From CAYZIB01 sp964478425 (GTDB lineage: Bacteria; Bacillota_I; Bacilli_A; Acholeplasmatales; WRBM01), in NCBI GenBank assembly GCA_964478425.1, contig CAYZIB010000001.1:1-64000 (forward strand): DNA of 64,000 nt, given 5' to 3'. The notes below the pieces were generated by a model. The model had not been told where the DNA came from. It did no database searches and saw only the letters and a list, made by a program, of their open reading frames with translations. Position 1 is the first letter of the stretch, and each line of letters opens with the position of its first letter. Below are positions 27,414-34,991 of this stretch, piece after piece. Position numbers and translations under genes: made by a program.

Positions 27414-28253
27414 TTGAAATATTTAACTTATATAAATTCTATAAATGATCTTGATAGATTAAATGAATTTGTAGATGGATTTATTGCTGGATCTAAAATT
27501 TCATATAAAACAAATAAAAAATTCAATAAAGCAATTTTAAAAAATATAATTAAAAAAGCTAATATTTTAAGCAAAGAAATTTTTATATTAGCAAATAAAA
27601 TTATTTATAATAATGATTTAAAATCATTAAATGAACTTTTTATATTTTTAAAAGATGAAGTTATTACAGGAATAATTGTATCTGATCTATCAACAATAAA
27701 AGTAGCAGAAAAATACGATCTATTAGATAAAATTATTTATGATCCAAATACACTTATTACAAATAATATTGATTTTAATTATTTAGAAAAATATAAAATA
27801 AATGGAGCATTTATTTCAAATGTTGTAGATTTAAATACATTAAAAAGTATTTTAAACAAAAAGGAAATAAAAGCATTTTACACAGGATTTGGATATATTA
27901 ATTTATTCAATTCTAAAAGAAAATTAGTTAAGCTATATCATGAATTTGATAATAAGATAAATATTAATAATAAAGATAAATTTTTTAATATTAAAGAAGA
28001 AACAAGAACAGATTTAATGCCTTTAATGCAAGATGAAAATGGTACATATATTTTTTCTTCAGAAATTTTTAATGCGACAGATTATATTTTTGAATTAGAT
28101 AATTTAGATTATTTTGTTTTTGATAATATATTTATATCGACTAATGAAATGGAACAATTTTTAAAAGAATTTAAACAAAATAATAAAATTACTGCTTCAG
28201 GATATAAATTTTCTTTAGGCTTTTTAAATCGAAAAATTGGTTATAGGAAGTGA
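27414..28253 (+). CDS. trhP1: tRNA hydroxylation protein TrhP1 (U32 peptidase family)
   Basis: A 279-residue member of the U32 peptidase-like family, shorter than the partner TrhP2. It has the alternating beta/alpha pattern of the family (EVITGIIVSDLSTIKV, FYTGFGYINLF) but lacks the cysteine-rich segment found in TrhP2, as is usual for YrrN-type proteins. With TrhP2 it supports prephenate-dependent formation of 5-hydroxyuridine at tRNA position 34. The start is a TTG at 27414, chosen because AAGGTGAT ends three bases before it; it is the first gene of its operon. Confidence 0.78.
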   Translation: MKYLTYINSINDLDRLNEFVDGFIAGSKISYKTNKKFNKAILKNIIKKANILSKEIFILANKIIYNNDLKSLNELFIFLKDEVITGIIVSDLSTIKVAEKYDLLDKIIYDPNTLITNNIDFNYLEKYKINGAFISNVVDLNTLKSILNKKEIKAFYTGFGYINLFNSKRKLVKLYHEFDNKININNKDKFFNIKEETRTDLMPLMQDENGTYIFSSEIFNATDYIFELDNLDYFVFDNIFISTNEMEQFLKEFKQNNKITASGYKFSLGFLNRKIGYRK

Positions 28254-28257
28254 TAAA

Positions 28258-29442
28258 ATGGTTGAATTATTAGCTCCAGCAGGATCTTTAGAAAAATTAA
28301 AAGTTGCATTATTATATGGTGCTGATGCATGTTTTATTGGAGGTAGAGAATTTTCATTAAGAGCACGAGCATCAAATTTTACTATTGATGAAATAAAAGC
28401 TGCATGTATGTTTGCTCATGAATTAGGGAAAAAGGTCTATGTTACAACAAATATCATTCCTCATGAAGATGATTTAATTAATTTAAAAGAATATTTAATA
28501 GAACTTGAAAAAGCAAAAGTAGATGCAATTATAACCGCATCATTTGCAGTTTTAACTACTGCAAAAAAATATACAAATTTAGAAATCCATATTTCAACTC
28601 AACAATCAATTTTAAATTATGAAAGTGCAAATTTCTTTTATAAAGAAGGAGCAAAAAGAGTTGTTCTTGGAAGAGAATTATCAGTTAATGAAATTAAAAA
28701 AATAAAAGAAAATACAAAAGCAGATATAGAAGTATTTATTCATGGTGGAATGTGTTCTTCAATTTCTGGAAGATGTGTTTTATCGAATAATATGACAGAT
28801 AGAGATGCAAATAGAGGTGGATGTGCGCATAGTTGTAGATGGAATTATGATTTATACGATAATAATAAAAACAAATTAAATAATGATACTTATTTTCAAA
28901 TTGCAAGTAAAGATTTACAATCAATTAAATTTATAAAAAAATTAATAAATGCTAATGTTGATTCGTTAAAAATTGAAGGAAGAATGAAAAGTATTTATTA
29001 TATTGCAACTGTTTGTAAGGTATATAGAGAACTTATTGATGATTGTTATAATAATAAAAAAATCAATTATAATAAGTATGTAAATGAAATAAAAAAATGT
29101 GAAAACAGATTTACATCACATGGCTTTTTAAATGGTAAATTAACTATTAATGAACAACTTTATAATCAAAGAAGTGAAATTCCAACAAAAGAATTTGTGG
29201 GAATAGTTTTATCATATGACTTTAATACAAAATTTGTTACCATTGAACAAAGAAATTATTTTAAAAAAGGAGATATATTAGAATTTTTTGGACCAAAAAT
29301 GAAAAATAAAAAATTCAAAATCAATAAATTTTATGATTCTGAATTTAATTTAATAGATGTTGCAAGACATCCCAAACAAATAATTAAATTTAAAGTAGAT
29401 TTTCCTGTTGATGATTATGCAATGTTAAGATTAGTTAAGTAA
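28258..29442 (+). CDS. trhP2: tRNA hydroxylation protein TrhP2 (U32 peptidase family)
   Basis: A 394-residue U32 family protein. It begins VELLAPAGSLEKLKVAL, followed by GADACFIGG, and has the family signature EVFIHGGMCSSISGRC with NRGGCAHSCRW, where the conserved cysteines may hold an Fe-S cluster. ASKDLQ and KIEGRMKS are also typical. I start at the ATG at 28258, since GGAAGTGAT lies just upstream and the family begins at this point. It works with TrhP1 before TrmR in making 5-methoxyuridine. It overlaps the convergent superoxide dismutase gene by 28 bases. Confidence 0.88.
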   Translation: MVELLAPAGSLEKLKVALLYGADACFIGGREFSLRARASNFTIDEIKAACMFAHELGKKVYVTTNIIPHEDDLINLKEYLIELEKAKVDAIITASFAVLTTAKKYTNLEIHISTQQSILNYESANFFYKEGAKRVVLGRELSVNEIKKIKENTKADIEVFIHGGMCSSISGRCVLSNNMTDRDANRGGCAHSCRWNYDLYDNNKNKLNNDTYFQIASKDLQSIKFIKKLINANVDSLKIEGRMKSIYYIATVCKVYRELIDDCYNNKKINYNKYVNEIKKCENRFTSHGFLNGKLTINEQLYNQRSEIPTKEFVGIVLSYDFNTKFVTIEQRNYFKKGDILEFFGPKMKNKKFKINKFYDSEFNLIDVARHPKQIIKFKVDFPVDDYAMLRLVK

Positions 29443-30056
29443 GAATTTTTTGCTTCTTTAAATCTATTTTCAACAATTTTCCAATTTATTAAATTAATTA
29501 AATTTTCAAAATAATATTTCTTTTTTGATTTATATTGTGGATAATATGAATGTTCCCAACAGTCAAGACAAAGTAAAGGAATTTTATGTTCAGTTAGTGG
29601 ATTTAAATTATTTTCATTATTTATAATTTCTAAGTTTAAAAAAGGATCTAAAACTAAAAAAACAAAACCTGAACCATATAAATTTAAAAATGATTTATAT
29701 AAATTCTTTTTTAAATTTTCAAATGATCCAAAAGCATTTCTTATTGCTTGCATAAAATCATAATTTGTAATAATAGTTTTAGTTTTAGATAAATTTTCAA
29801 AAAACATAGAATGATTTAAATATGAACTTCCAGATGTTAGTAAGGGTTTTTTTAAATAATCTGGGAGAAATTTATAATTGTATAATAGTTCTACAATATC
29901 TTTTGTTTTGAAATCTTTAAATTGACTTACATAATTATTTAATTCATTTGTAGCTTCTTCATATACCAAATTATAATGGTAATCCATAATATTTTTTTCA
30001 ATAAATGGTTCAAAATCATCTAGTTTGTAATCTAATAATATTTTTTCATATTTCAT
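29415..30056 (-). CDS. Fe/Mn superoxide dismutase-like protein, degenerate active site
   Basis: A 213-residue protein with the Fe/Mn SOD fold. All four metal ligands are in place: His27 (MDYHYN), His82 (YLNHSMFF), Asp165 and His169 (LDCWEHSYY), and GSGFVFLVL and YPQYKSKK are familiar. But the second shell is lost: the KHH and gateway Tyr positions after His27 read LVYEEA, and neither position that normally supplies the outer-sphere Gln has it (Ser in SSYLNH, Asn in NNLNPL). It may bind metal with altered or no dismutase activity. The ribosome site GGAGG is strong. Its 3' end overlaps trhP2. Confidence 0.82.
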   Translation of the reverse strand: MKYEKILLDYKLDDFEPFIEKNIMDYHYNLVYEEATNELNNYVSQFKDFKTKDIVELLYNYKFLPDYLKKPLLTSGSSYLNHSMFFENLSKTKTIITNYDFMQAIRNAFGSFENLKKNLYKSFLNLYGSGFVFLVLDPFLNLEIINNENNLNPLTEHKIPLLCLDCWEHSYYPQYKSKKKYYFENLINLINWKIVENRFKEAKNSYLTNLNIA

Positions 30057-30079
30057 ATTTTTCCTCCGGTGGTGATAAT

Positions 30080-30757
30080 TTGCTTATAACATATAATAAT
30101 TATTTAATAGAATACAAAATTGTTCGTAAAAATATAAAAAACACATACTTTAGATTTAAAAATAATATATTGGTTGTATCAACAAATTATTTTAATTCTG
30201 ATGAATCTATAAAACAACTTATTATCAAGCATATTGATGATATCATTAAGTTAAAAAATAAAATGTCGAATAATAATAGTGACCCTAATTTTATTTATTT
30301 TAAAAATATTAAATATGTAAAAAAAATAATTATATCAAATGAAAATAAAATAATAATTAAAGATAATATTTTTTATATTTATACTAAGCAAGATGATATT
30401 AATTATATAAATAGAATTATTAATTTATTTTTTATAGAAAATATAAATCAAGAAGTGTTAAAGTATAAAGATAAATTGGACAAATTATTTAATGTGAATG
30501 CTAAAATAATTTATAAACCATTAAAAAGTGCTTATGGGAAAAATTATTATTTAAAATCAACGATCATATTAAATTCATTTTTAGCAAAATTTGATTTTAA
30601 ATATATTAAATATATTTTAATTCATGAATATATTCATTTTAAATATCAAAATCATCAAAAAGAATTTCATGATTTATTCAATAAATTAATGCCAGAAAAT
30701 AAAATATTGAGTAAAAATTTAACATTGGAAACAAAAAAAATTGGTTTATTTTTTTAA
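30080..30757 (+). CDS. YgjP/SprT-like metallopeptidase domain protein
   Basis: A 225-residue protein of the YgjP-like (DUF45) family. The zinc motif HEYIHF with a further His in NHQKEFHDLF gives the HExxH plus third-ligand pattern, and KSAYGKNYYLKSTIILNS corresponds to the conserved G-S-C/T-G-x-L-x-L strand region. The biological substrate of the family is unknown. The start is TTG at 30080 with GGTGGTGAT just before it. It is divergent from the SOD-like gene with only 23 bases between start codons, so its promoter must lie inside that gene. Confidence 0.78.
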   Translation: MLITYNNYLIEYKIVRKNIKNTYFRFKNNILVVSTNYFNSDESIKQLIIKHIDDIIKLKNKMSNNNSDPNFIYFKNIKYVKKIIISNENKIIIKDNIFYIYTKQDDINYINRIINLFFIENINQEVLKYKDKLDKLFNVNAKIIYKPLKSAYGKNYYLKSTIILNSFLAKFDFKYIKYILIHEYIHFKYQNHQKEFHDLFNKLMPENKILSKNLTLETKKIGLFF

Positions 30758-30763
30758 TTATAC

Positions 30764-30792
30764 TTGTTAAATAAAATAATTTATTATATAAT
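30764..30792 (+). promoter_or_regulatory. Promoter of greA
   Basis: TTGTTA (30764-30769) and TATAAT (30787-30792) are exactly 17 bases apart, directly after the peptidase stop codon. This is one of the cleanest sigma-A promoters in the window. Confidence 0.75.
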
Positions 30793-30821
30793 ATGAATGT
30801 TATAATTAAGGAGGCAGCACT

Positions 30822-31304
30822 ATGGCTCAAAAAAATAATGTTTACGAATCTACAACTGAAGGTGTAAAAAGATTAAATGATGAACTTTATGATTTAAAGA
30901 ATGTTCAAAGAAAAAAAATTATTGAAGCTATTCAAGAAGCAAGAGCACAAGGAGACTTATCAGAAAATGCTGATTATGATGCAGCAAGAGATGAACAAGC
31001 AAGAATTGAAGCTAGAATAATTGAAATTGAAAAAATTCTTAAGAATGTTAAAATCATTAAAAAAGACTCAACTGATACTGTTACTGCAGGTAAAACTGTA
31101 ACATTCGAATATGTTGAGTCAAAAAGAGTTGTTGAATATAAATTTGTTGGAACTTTCGAAGTTGATCCAAAGAATTTTAAAATATCTATTGAATCTCCAA
31201 TCGGTAAAGCTCTTTTTGGATGTAAAGTTAATGATATTGTTCATGTTAAAAGTGAAACAGGAAAAGAATTTGATGTTAAAGTTTTAAACATCTTAAATAG
31301 CTAA
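30822..31304 (+). CDS. greA: Transcription elongation factor GreA
   Basis: A 160-residue protein of normal length. The N-terminal coiled coil (about residues 12-80) carries DLSENADYDAARDEQ, whose acidic tip enters the RNA polymerase secondary channel to stimulate transcript cleavage. The C-terminal FKBP-like domain ends SPIGKALFGCKVND. It has its own promoter, an AAGGAGG ribosome site and a terminator at its stop codon, so it is a single-gene transcript. Confidence 0.96.
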   Translation: MAQKNNVYESTTEGVKRLNDELYDLKNVQRKKIIEAIQEARAQGDLSENADYDAARDEQARIEARIIEIEKILKNVKIIKKDSTDTVTAGKTVTFEYVESKRVVEYKFVGTFEVDPKNFKISIESPIGKALFGCKVNDIVHVKSETGKEFDVKVLNILNS

Positions 31305-31330
31305 TACCACAAGTTGTGGTATTTTTATTT
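31303..31330. terminator. Bidirectional terminator between greA and sigK
   Basis: A perfect 9-bp stem (AATACCACA at 31303-31311, TGTGGTATT at 31315-31323) has a three-base loop, with T-rich sequence after it on the + strand. It also lies at the 3' end of the convergent sigK. Confidence 0.8.
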
Positions 31331-32032
31331 ATTATAGTTGTTATTTTTATTATTCATTTCTATATAAAGTTTCATTAATGCTCTTTTTTCGATTCTAGAT
31401 ACATATGATCTAGAAATTTTATATTCTTTTGCAATTTCTTTTTGCGTTTTTATTTCTTGATTATTTATACCGTATCTTTTTTCGATGATTTCTAATTCTC
31501 TTTTAGTTAATACTTTAAATGAATCTTTTAAATTTTTTATTGATTCATCTAAAATCATTTTATTTTCTTCTAAAGGAGTTTCGTCTTTTACAATATCCAT
31601 TAATGTTATTTTATTTCCATCCTTATCATTACCAATAGAAGAATAAAGCCATGACACATTTTGTTTATTTTTATTGCTTCTAAGATGCATTAAAATTTCA
31701 TTTTCGATGCATCTTGCAGCATATGTTGCAAGTTTACTGTTTAAATCAAAGTTGTATGTGTCCACAGCTTTTATTAAACCAATTATACCAATACTTAATA
31801 GATCATCTTTTTCTTCTTTAGTATTTTCATATTTTTTTATAATATGAGCTACTAATCTTAAATTATGTTCTATTAATTTAGCTCTTGCGTTTTTATCTCC
31901 CTTTTTATGTAAATTTAGATAATAATTTTCTTCTTCGGCTTCGAGTTTTTCTGGATATGAACTACTTTTTAAAGCTCCAAGTAAAGGGAAAATAAATAAT
32001 GTAAATAAATCAAACAAAATAATATACCCCAT
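31325..32032 (-). CDS. sigK: Pro-sigma-K, late mother-cell sporulation sigma factor
   Basis: A 235-residue sigma-70 family factor. Region 2 is NLRLVAHIIKKYENTKEEKDDLLSIG (split by eye into the core-binding and -10 parts) with TYAARCIENEILMHLR, and region 4 ends SRSYVSRIEKRALMKL, which is the sigma-K version rather than sigma-E. The first 20 or so residues are hydrophobic (YIILFDLFTLFIFPLLGAL) and precede SSYPEKL just as the pro-sequence does in Bacillus pro-sigma-K, so processing by a SpoIVFB-type protease is expected. The gene is uninterrupted. No ribosome site precedes the ATG, and yqeG starts only 14 bases away on the other strand. Confidence 0.9.
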   Translation of the reverse strand: MGYIILFDLFTLFIFPLLGALKSSSYPEKLEAEEENYYLNLHKKGDKNARAKLIEHNLRLVAHIIKKYENTKEEKDDLLSIGIIGLIKAVDTYNFDLNSKLATYAARCIENEILMHLRSNKNKQNVSWLYSSIGNDKDGNKITLMDIVKDETPLEENKMILDESIKNLKDSFKVLTKRELEIIEKRYGINNQEIKTQKEIAKEYKISRSYVSRIEKRALMKLYIEMNNKNNNYNK

Positions 32033-32046
32033 TTAGGAGGACTAAT

Positions 32047-32613
32047 ATGATTGAAAAAATTATAAATATTAAAAAATTAATCCCCAATTTTTATGTAAAA
32101 TCAATTTATGATATTGATTTCAATAAATTATATGATGAAAATAAAAGATTAATTCTTACAGATTTAGATAATACACTTGTTAGTTATGATACATTAATAG
32201 CAAATGAAGAATTAATAAATTTTATTGATAATTTAAAAAAAATAGGATTTGAAATAATCATTGTATCAAATAACTCAAAAAAAAGAGTTAAAAAATTTGC
32301 TTTAAGTGTTAATTTGAAATATTATAGTAGATGTTTAAAACCTTTTTCATTCAAATTAAAAAAAGCAATGAAAAACTATAAAAAAGAAGAAGTTATTGTT
32401 TTAGGAGATCAATTATTAACAGATGTTTATTCAGCAAAAAAAATTCATCTTGATGTTATTTTAGTTAAAGCAATAAAAAGAAAAACTGAAAAATGGACTA
32501 CTAAAAATAATAGAAGAATGGAAAGAAAAGTTTTAAATAAAATAAATAAAAAAGAACCAGAAATTTACACTAAAATTTTAAAAGAATATAAGGAAAATAA
32601 TTATGGAAATTAA
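32047..32613 (+). CDS. yqeG: YqeG family HAD-type phosphatase
   Basis: A 188-residue HAD superfamily IIIA protein. The first motif is TDLDNTLVSYD (nucleophile and acid/base aspartates), the second is IIVSNNS, and the final acidic motif is LGDQLLTDVYSA. The family dephosphorylates small substrates; members in other bacteria and plastids act on phosphatidylglycerophosphate. The + strand AGGAGG ribosome site sits in the 14-base gap to sigK. It opens the conserved yqeG-yqeH-yqeK-rsfS block and overlaps yqeH by 11 bases. Confidence 0.9.
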   Translation: MIEKIINIKKLIPNFYVKSIYDIDFNKLYDENKRLILTDLDNTLVSYDTLIANEELINFIDNLKKIGFEIIIVSNNSKKRVKKFALSVNLKYYSRCLKPFSFKLKKAMKNYKKEEVIVLGDQLLTDVYSAKKIHLDVILVKAIKRKTEKWTTKNNRRMERKVLNKINKKEPEIYTKILKEYKENNYGN

Positions 32614-33601
32614 ATGTATTGGATGTGGATCAACTTTACAGTTTGTTGATGAAAATAAAATTGGATATATAGATAAATCATTACTTGAAAAAAAAGATTT
32701 AGAGAATTTATATTGCAAAAGATGCTTTAAATTAAAAAACTATAATATATATAGTCCTGTTACTGATATTGATTTTAATAAAATAAATAATGAAGTTAAA
32801 ATAAATAAAAATGCAATTTTAGTAATGATTATCGATGTATTTATGATTGATTCAACCTTCATAGATAATTTATATAGTATTTATGGAAAAAAAGATTTAA
32901 TAATTATTTTATCAAGATATGATTGTTTTAAAGACTTAGTTAATAAAAATAAGATTATTTCATACATTAATTTAAAAGCAAAAAAATGTAAATATAATTT
33001 AGTTGATATAATATTCAGCAATAATGAAGATAGATTTATCAATCATTTACAAAACGAAAATAAAGATTTTTATTTTGTTGGATATACAAATACAGGAAAA
33101 TCAACATTTATAAATAAAGTATTAAAAAAAATCTATCAAATTGATAAAGATTATATTGTGACATCTAAAAATATTGGTACTACTCTTGATCTTATTAAAA
33201 TACCATATAAAAATAATTATTTTTTAATTGATACTCCAGGATTAAATTTAAATAGTTATTATAATATAAATCATATTATCAAAAACAAAGTTAATACAAT
33301 TAATTATCAAGTAATTAAAAATCAAAGTTATATTGTAGAAGATTTATTTTCTATTAATATTTATAATCAAACAACTATTTCATTTTTGTTTAGTAACACT
33401 TTAAAAATACATAGAACAAAATATGAAAATAGATTAAAATATGTTATAGATAATCATAAAAAAAATATAAATTTAAATGACAATTTGTTTTACGATATAG
33501 AAATAAGTGGATTTGGTTTTTTTAGAATAAAAGGAAAAATTAGTTTTGATATTACTTCAAAAATAAATTTAGATATATATGTTAGAAAATCAATTATTTG
33601 A
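32603..33601 (+). CDS. yqeH: Ribosome biogenesis GTPase YqeH
   Basis: A 332-residue circularly permuted GTPase needed for 30S assembly. An N-terminal zinc finger (CIGCG and CKRC) comes first. Then the permuted G domain follows, with G4 before G1: the G4 position reads SRYD (residues 104-107) instead of NKxD, then G1 GYTNTGKSTF, a G2 threonine in IGTTLDL, and G3 DTPG. The C-terminal domain is typical and the protein is slightly shorter than the 366 residues in Bacillus. The altered G4 may weaken guanine specificity. Confidence 0.9.
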   Translation: MEIKCIGCGSTLQFVDENKIGYIDKSLLEKKDLENLYCKRCFKLKNYNIYSPVTDIDFNKINNEVKINKNAILVMIIDVFMIDSTFIDNLYSIYGKKDLIIILSRYDCFKDLVNKNKIISYINLKAKKCKYNLVDIIFSNNEDRFINHLQNENKDFYFVGYTNTGKSTFINKVLKKIYQIDKDYIVTSKNIGTTLDLIKIPYKNNYFLIDTPGLNLNSYYNINHIIKNKVNTINYQVIKNQSYIVEDLFSINIYNQTTISFLFSNTLKIHRTKYENRLKYVIDNHKKNINLNDNLFYDIEISGFGFFRIKGKISFDITSKINLDIYVRKSII

Positions 33602-34151
33602 AATAGTTAAAGAAAAATACAAAAGTAAGGATAAACTATATCGTTTAAAACATGTTGAAGGAGTTTATTTTTTAGCTAAAAAACTTGCATCAATATATAA
33701 TTTACCACTTGAAAAAATAACATATGCAAGTATTTTACATGATATTTCTAAATTTGAAACCAAAGAATATATGATATCATTAATTAATGATAATGATATA
33801 ATTAATAATTATCCGTTTGAAACTTGGCATGCTTTTGCTGGCGCAAATTATGTAAAAAAAATATTAAAAATTCAAGATGAAGATATAATAAATGCAATTA
33901 GATATCATGTTTTTGGTAGATTTAATATGACTTTACTAGAAAAAATTATTATGCTTAGTGATTTTTGTGAAGAAACAAGGACATTTGATGAAGCAAATAT
34001 TGTAAGAAAAATATTATTAGAAGAAAAAAATTTAGATAAAGCATTATATTTTTATTATTATTATTTAATTAAACATTTAGAAGAAGATAATAAAAATGTT
34101 TTAGATATTCAATATAAATTAAAAGATTATTATAAGGAGAAAATATGTTAA
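33579..34151 (+). CDS. yqeK: YqeK HD-domain diadenosine tetraphosphatase-like hydrolase
   Basis: A 190-residue HD superfamily protein. The metal ligands are visible as RLKHVEGV, ILHDISKF, and HAFAGANYV with AIRYHVFG, ending in LSDFCEETR, the pattern of YqeK. Known members hydrolyse Ap4A symmetrically. It overlaps the end of yqeH by 23 bases and lacks a clear ribosome site, so translation is probably coupled. In Bacillus nadD precedes it; here nadD has moved next to nadE at 9954. Confidence 0.88.
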   Translation: MLENQLFEIVKEKYKSKDKLYRLKHVEGVYFLAKKLASIYNLPLEKITYASILHDISKFETKEYMISLINDNDIINNYPFETWHAFAGANYVKKILKIQDEDIINAIRYHVFGRFNMTLLEKIIMLSDFCEETRTFDEANIVRKILLEEKNLDKALYFYYYYLIKHLEEDNKNVLDIQYKLKDYYKEKIC

Positions 34152-34474
34152 AAAAAATTATTAATGTTTTAGAAGATGTAAAATTAGAAGATATTAAAAT
34201 ATATGATATGGAAAATAAATCTCCATTTTATGATTATATGGTTGTTGCTAGTGCAAAAAACCAAAGACAAAATCAAGCTGCATTAAAATATTTAAAAGAA
34301 ATGGCATTTTTATCTAATTATGATATTAAAAATGTAGAAGGAAATAATTCATCATGGATATTAGTTGATATGTATAATGTTGTAATACATATTTTTACAA
34401 GTGAAGAAAGAACATATTATGCACTTGATAAATTATATTTTGATTATAAAAAAATAAGCATAAAAGATCTTTAA
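34145..34474 (+). CDS. rsfS: Ribosomal silencing factor RsfS
   Basis: A 109-residue protein of normal length. The conserved segment FYDYMVVASAKNQRQ and the later EGNNSSWILVDMYNVVIHIF identify the RsfS/YbeB/iojap family, which binds uL14 on the 50S subunit and blocks subunit joining during starvation. It starts seven bases before the yqeK stop, after an AAGGAG ribosome site. Confidence 0.93.
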   Translation: MLKKIINVLEDVKLEDIKIYDMENKSPFYDYMVVASAKNQRQNQAALKYLKEMAFLSNYDIKNVEGNNSSWILVDMYNVVIHIFTSEERTYYALDKLYFDYKKISIKDL

Positions 34475-34523
34475 TTTTAAAGTAAAAATTAAAAAATAAA
34501 TGAAATATATTAATGGTGATGAC

Positions 34524-34991
34524 ATGAAATTACTATTAATTATATTTCTTTTTTTTGTTTTAGGATGTAATAATGAAAATATTTATATAGCTGAAAAATT
34601 AAATATTACAGATTTGTATATTAAAGTAGAAGGAGAAGTTTTAAAAGAAGGATATTATAAAATAAATAATTATATAACTTATAATGAATTATTTATGTTA
34701 GTAGGCATAAAAGATACAAGTGATATTTCAAACTTTGATTTAGAAAGTACTATTGATGTTGATAAAATATTTATACCTAAATTAAATGATAATATTTCTA
34801 ATTTAATCAATATAAATAATGCAACATTAGAAGAATTATTAATATTGCCTGGAATAAAAGAAAAATTAGCACTAAATATTATTGAATATCGAAAAAATAA
34901 CGGACTATTTAATAATATTGAAGAGATTATGAATGTAAATGGAATAAAAGAAAAAAAGTTTTTATTAATTAAAGATTATATTTGTGTTTGA
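34524..34991 (+). CDS. comEA: ComEA-like DNA receptor, predicted lipoprotein
   Basis: A 155-residue late competence protein. I start at the ATG at 34524, because GGTGATGAC is directly upstream. This gives an N-terminus with a short hydrophobic stretch and lipobox VLGC (Cys14), so it is predicted to be lipid-anchored rather than held by a transmembrane helix as in Bacillus ComEA. An SLBB-like segment follows (residues about 28-85, VEGEVLKEGYYKI). The DNA-binding tandem helix-hairpin-helix ends the protein (INNATLEELLILPGIKEKLA and NGIKEKKFLLI). comEC follows with an eight-base overlap. Confidence 0.88.
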   Translation: MKLLLIIFLFFVLGCNNENIYIAEKLNITDLYIKVEGEVLKEGYYKINNYITYNELFMLVGIKDTSDISNFDLESTIDVDKIFIPKLNDNISNLININNATLEELLILPGIKEKLALNIIEYRKNNGLFNNIEEIMNVNGIKEKKFLLIKDYICV

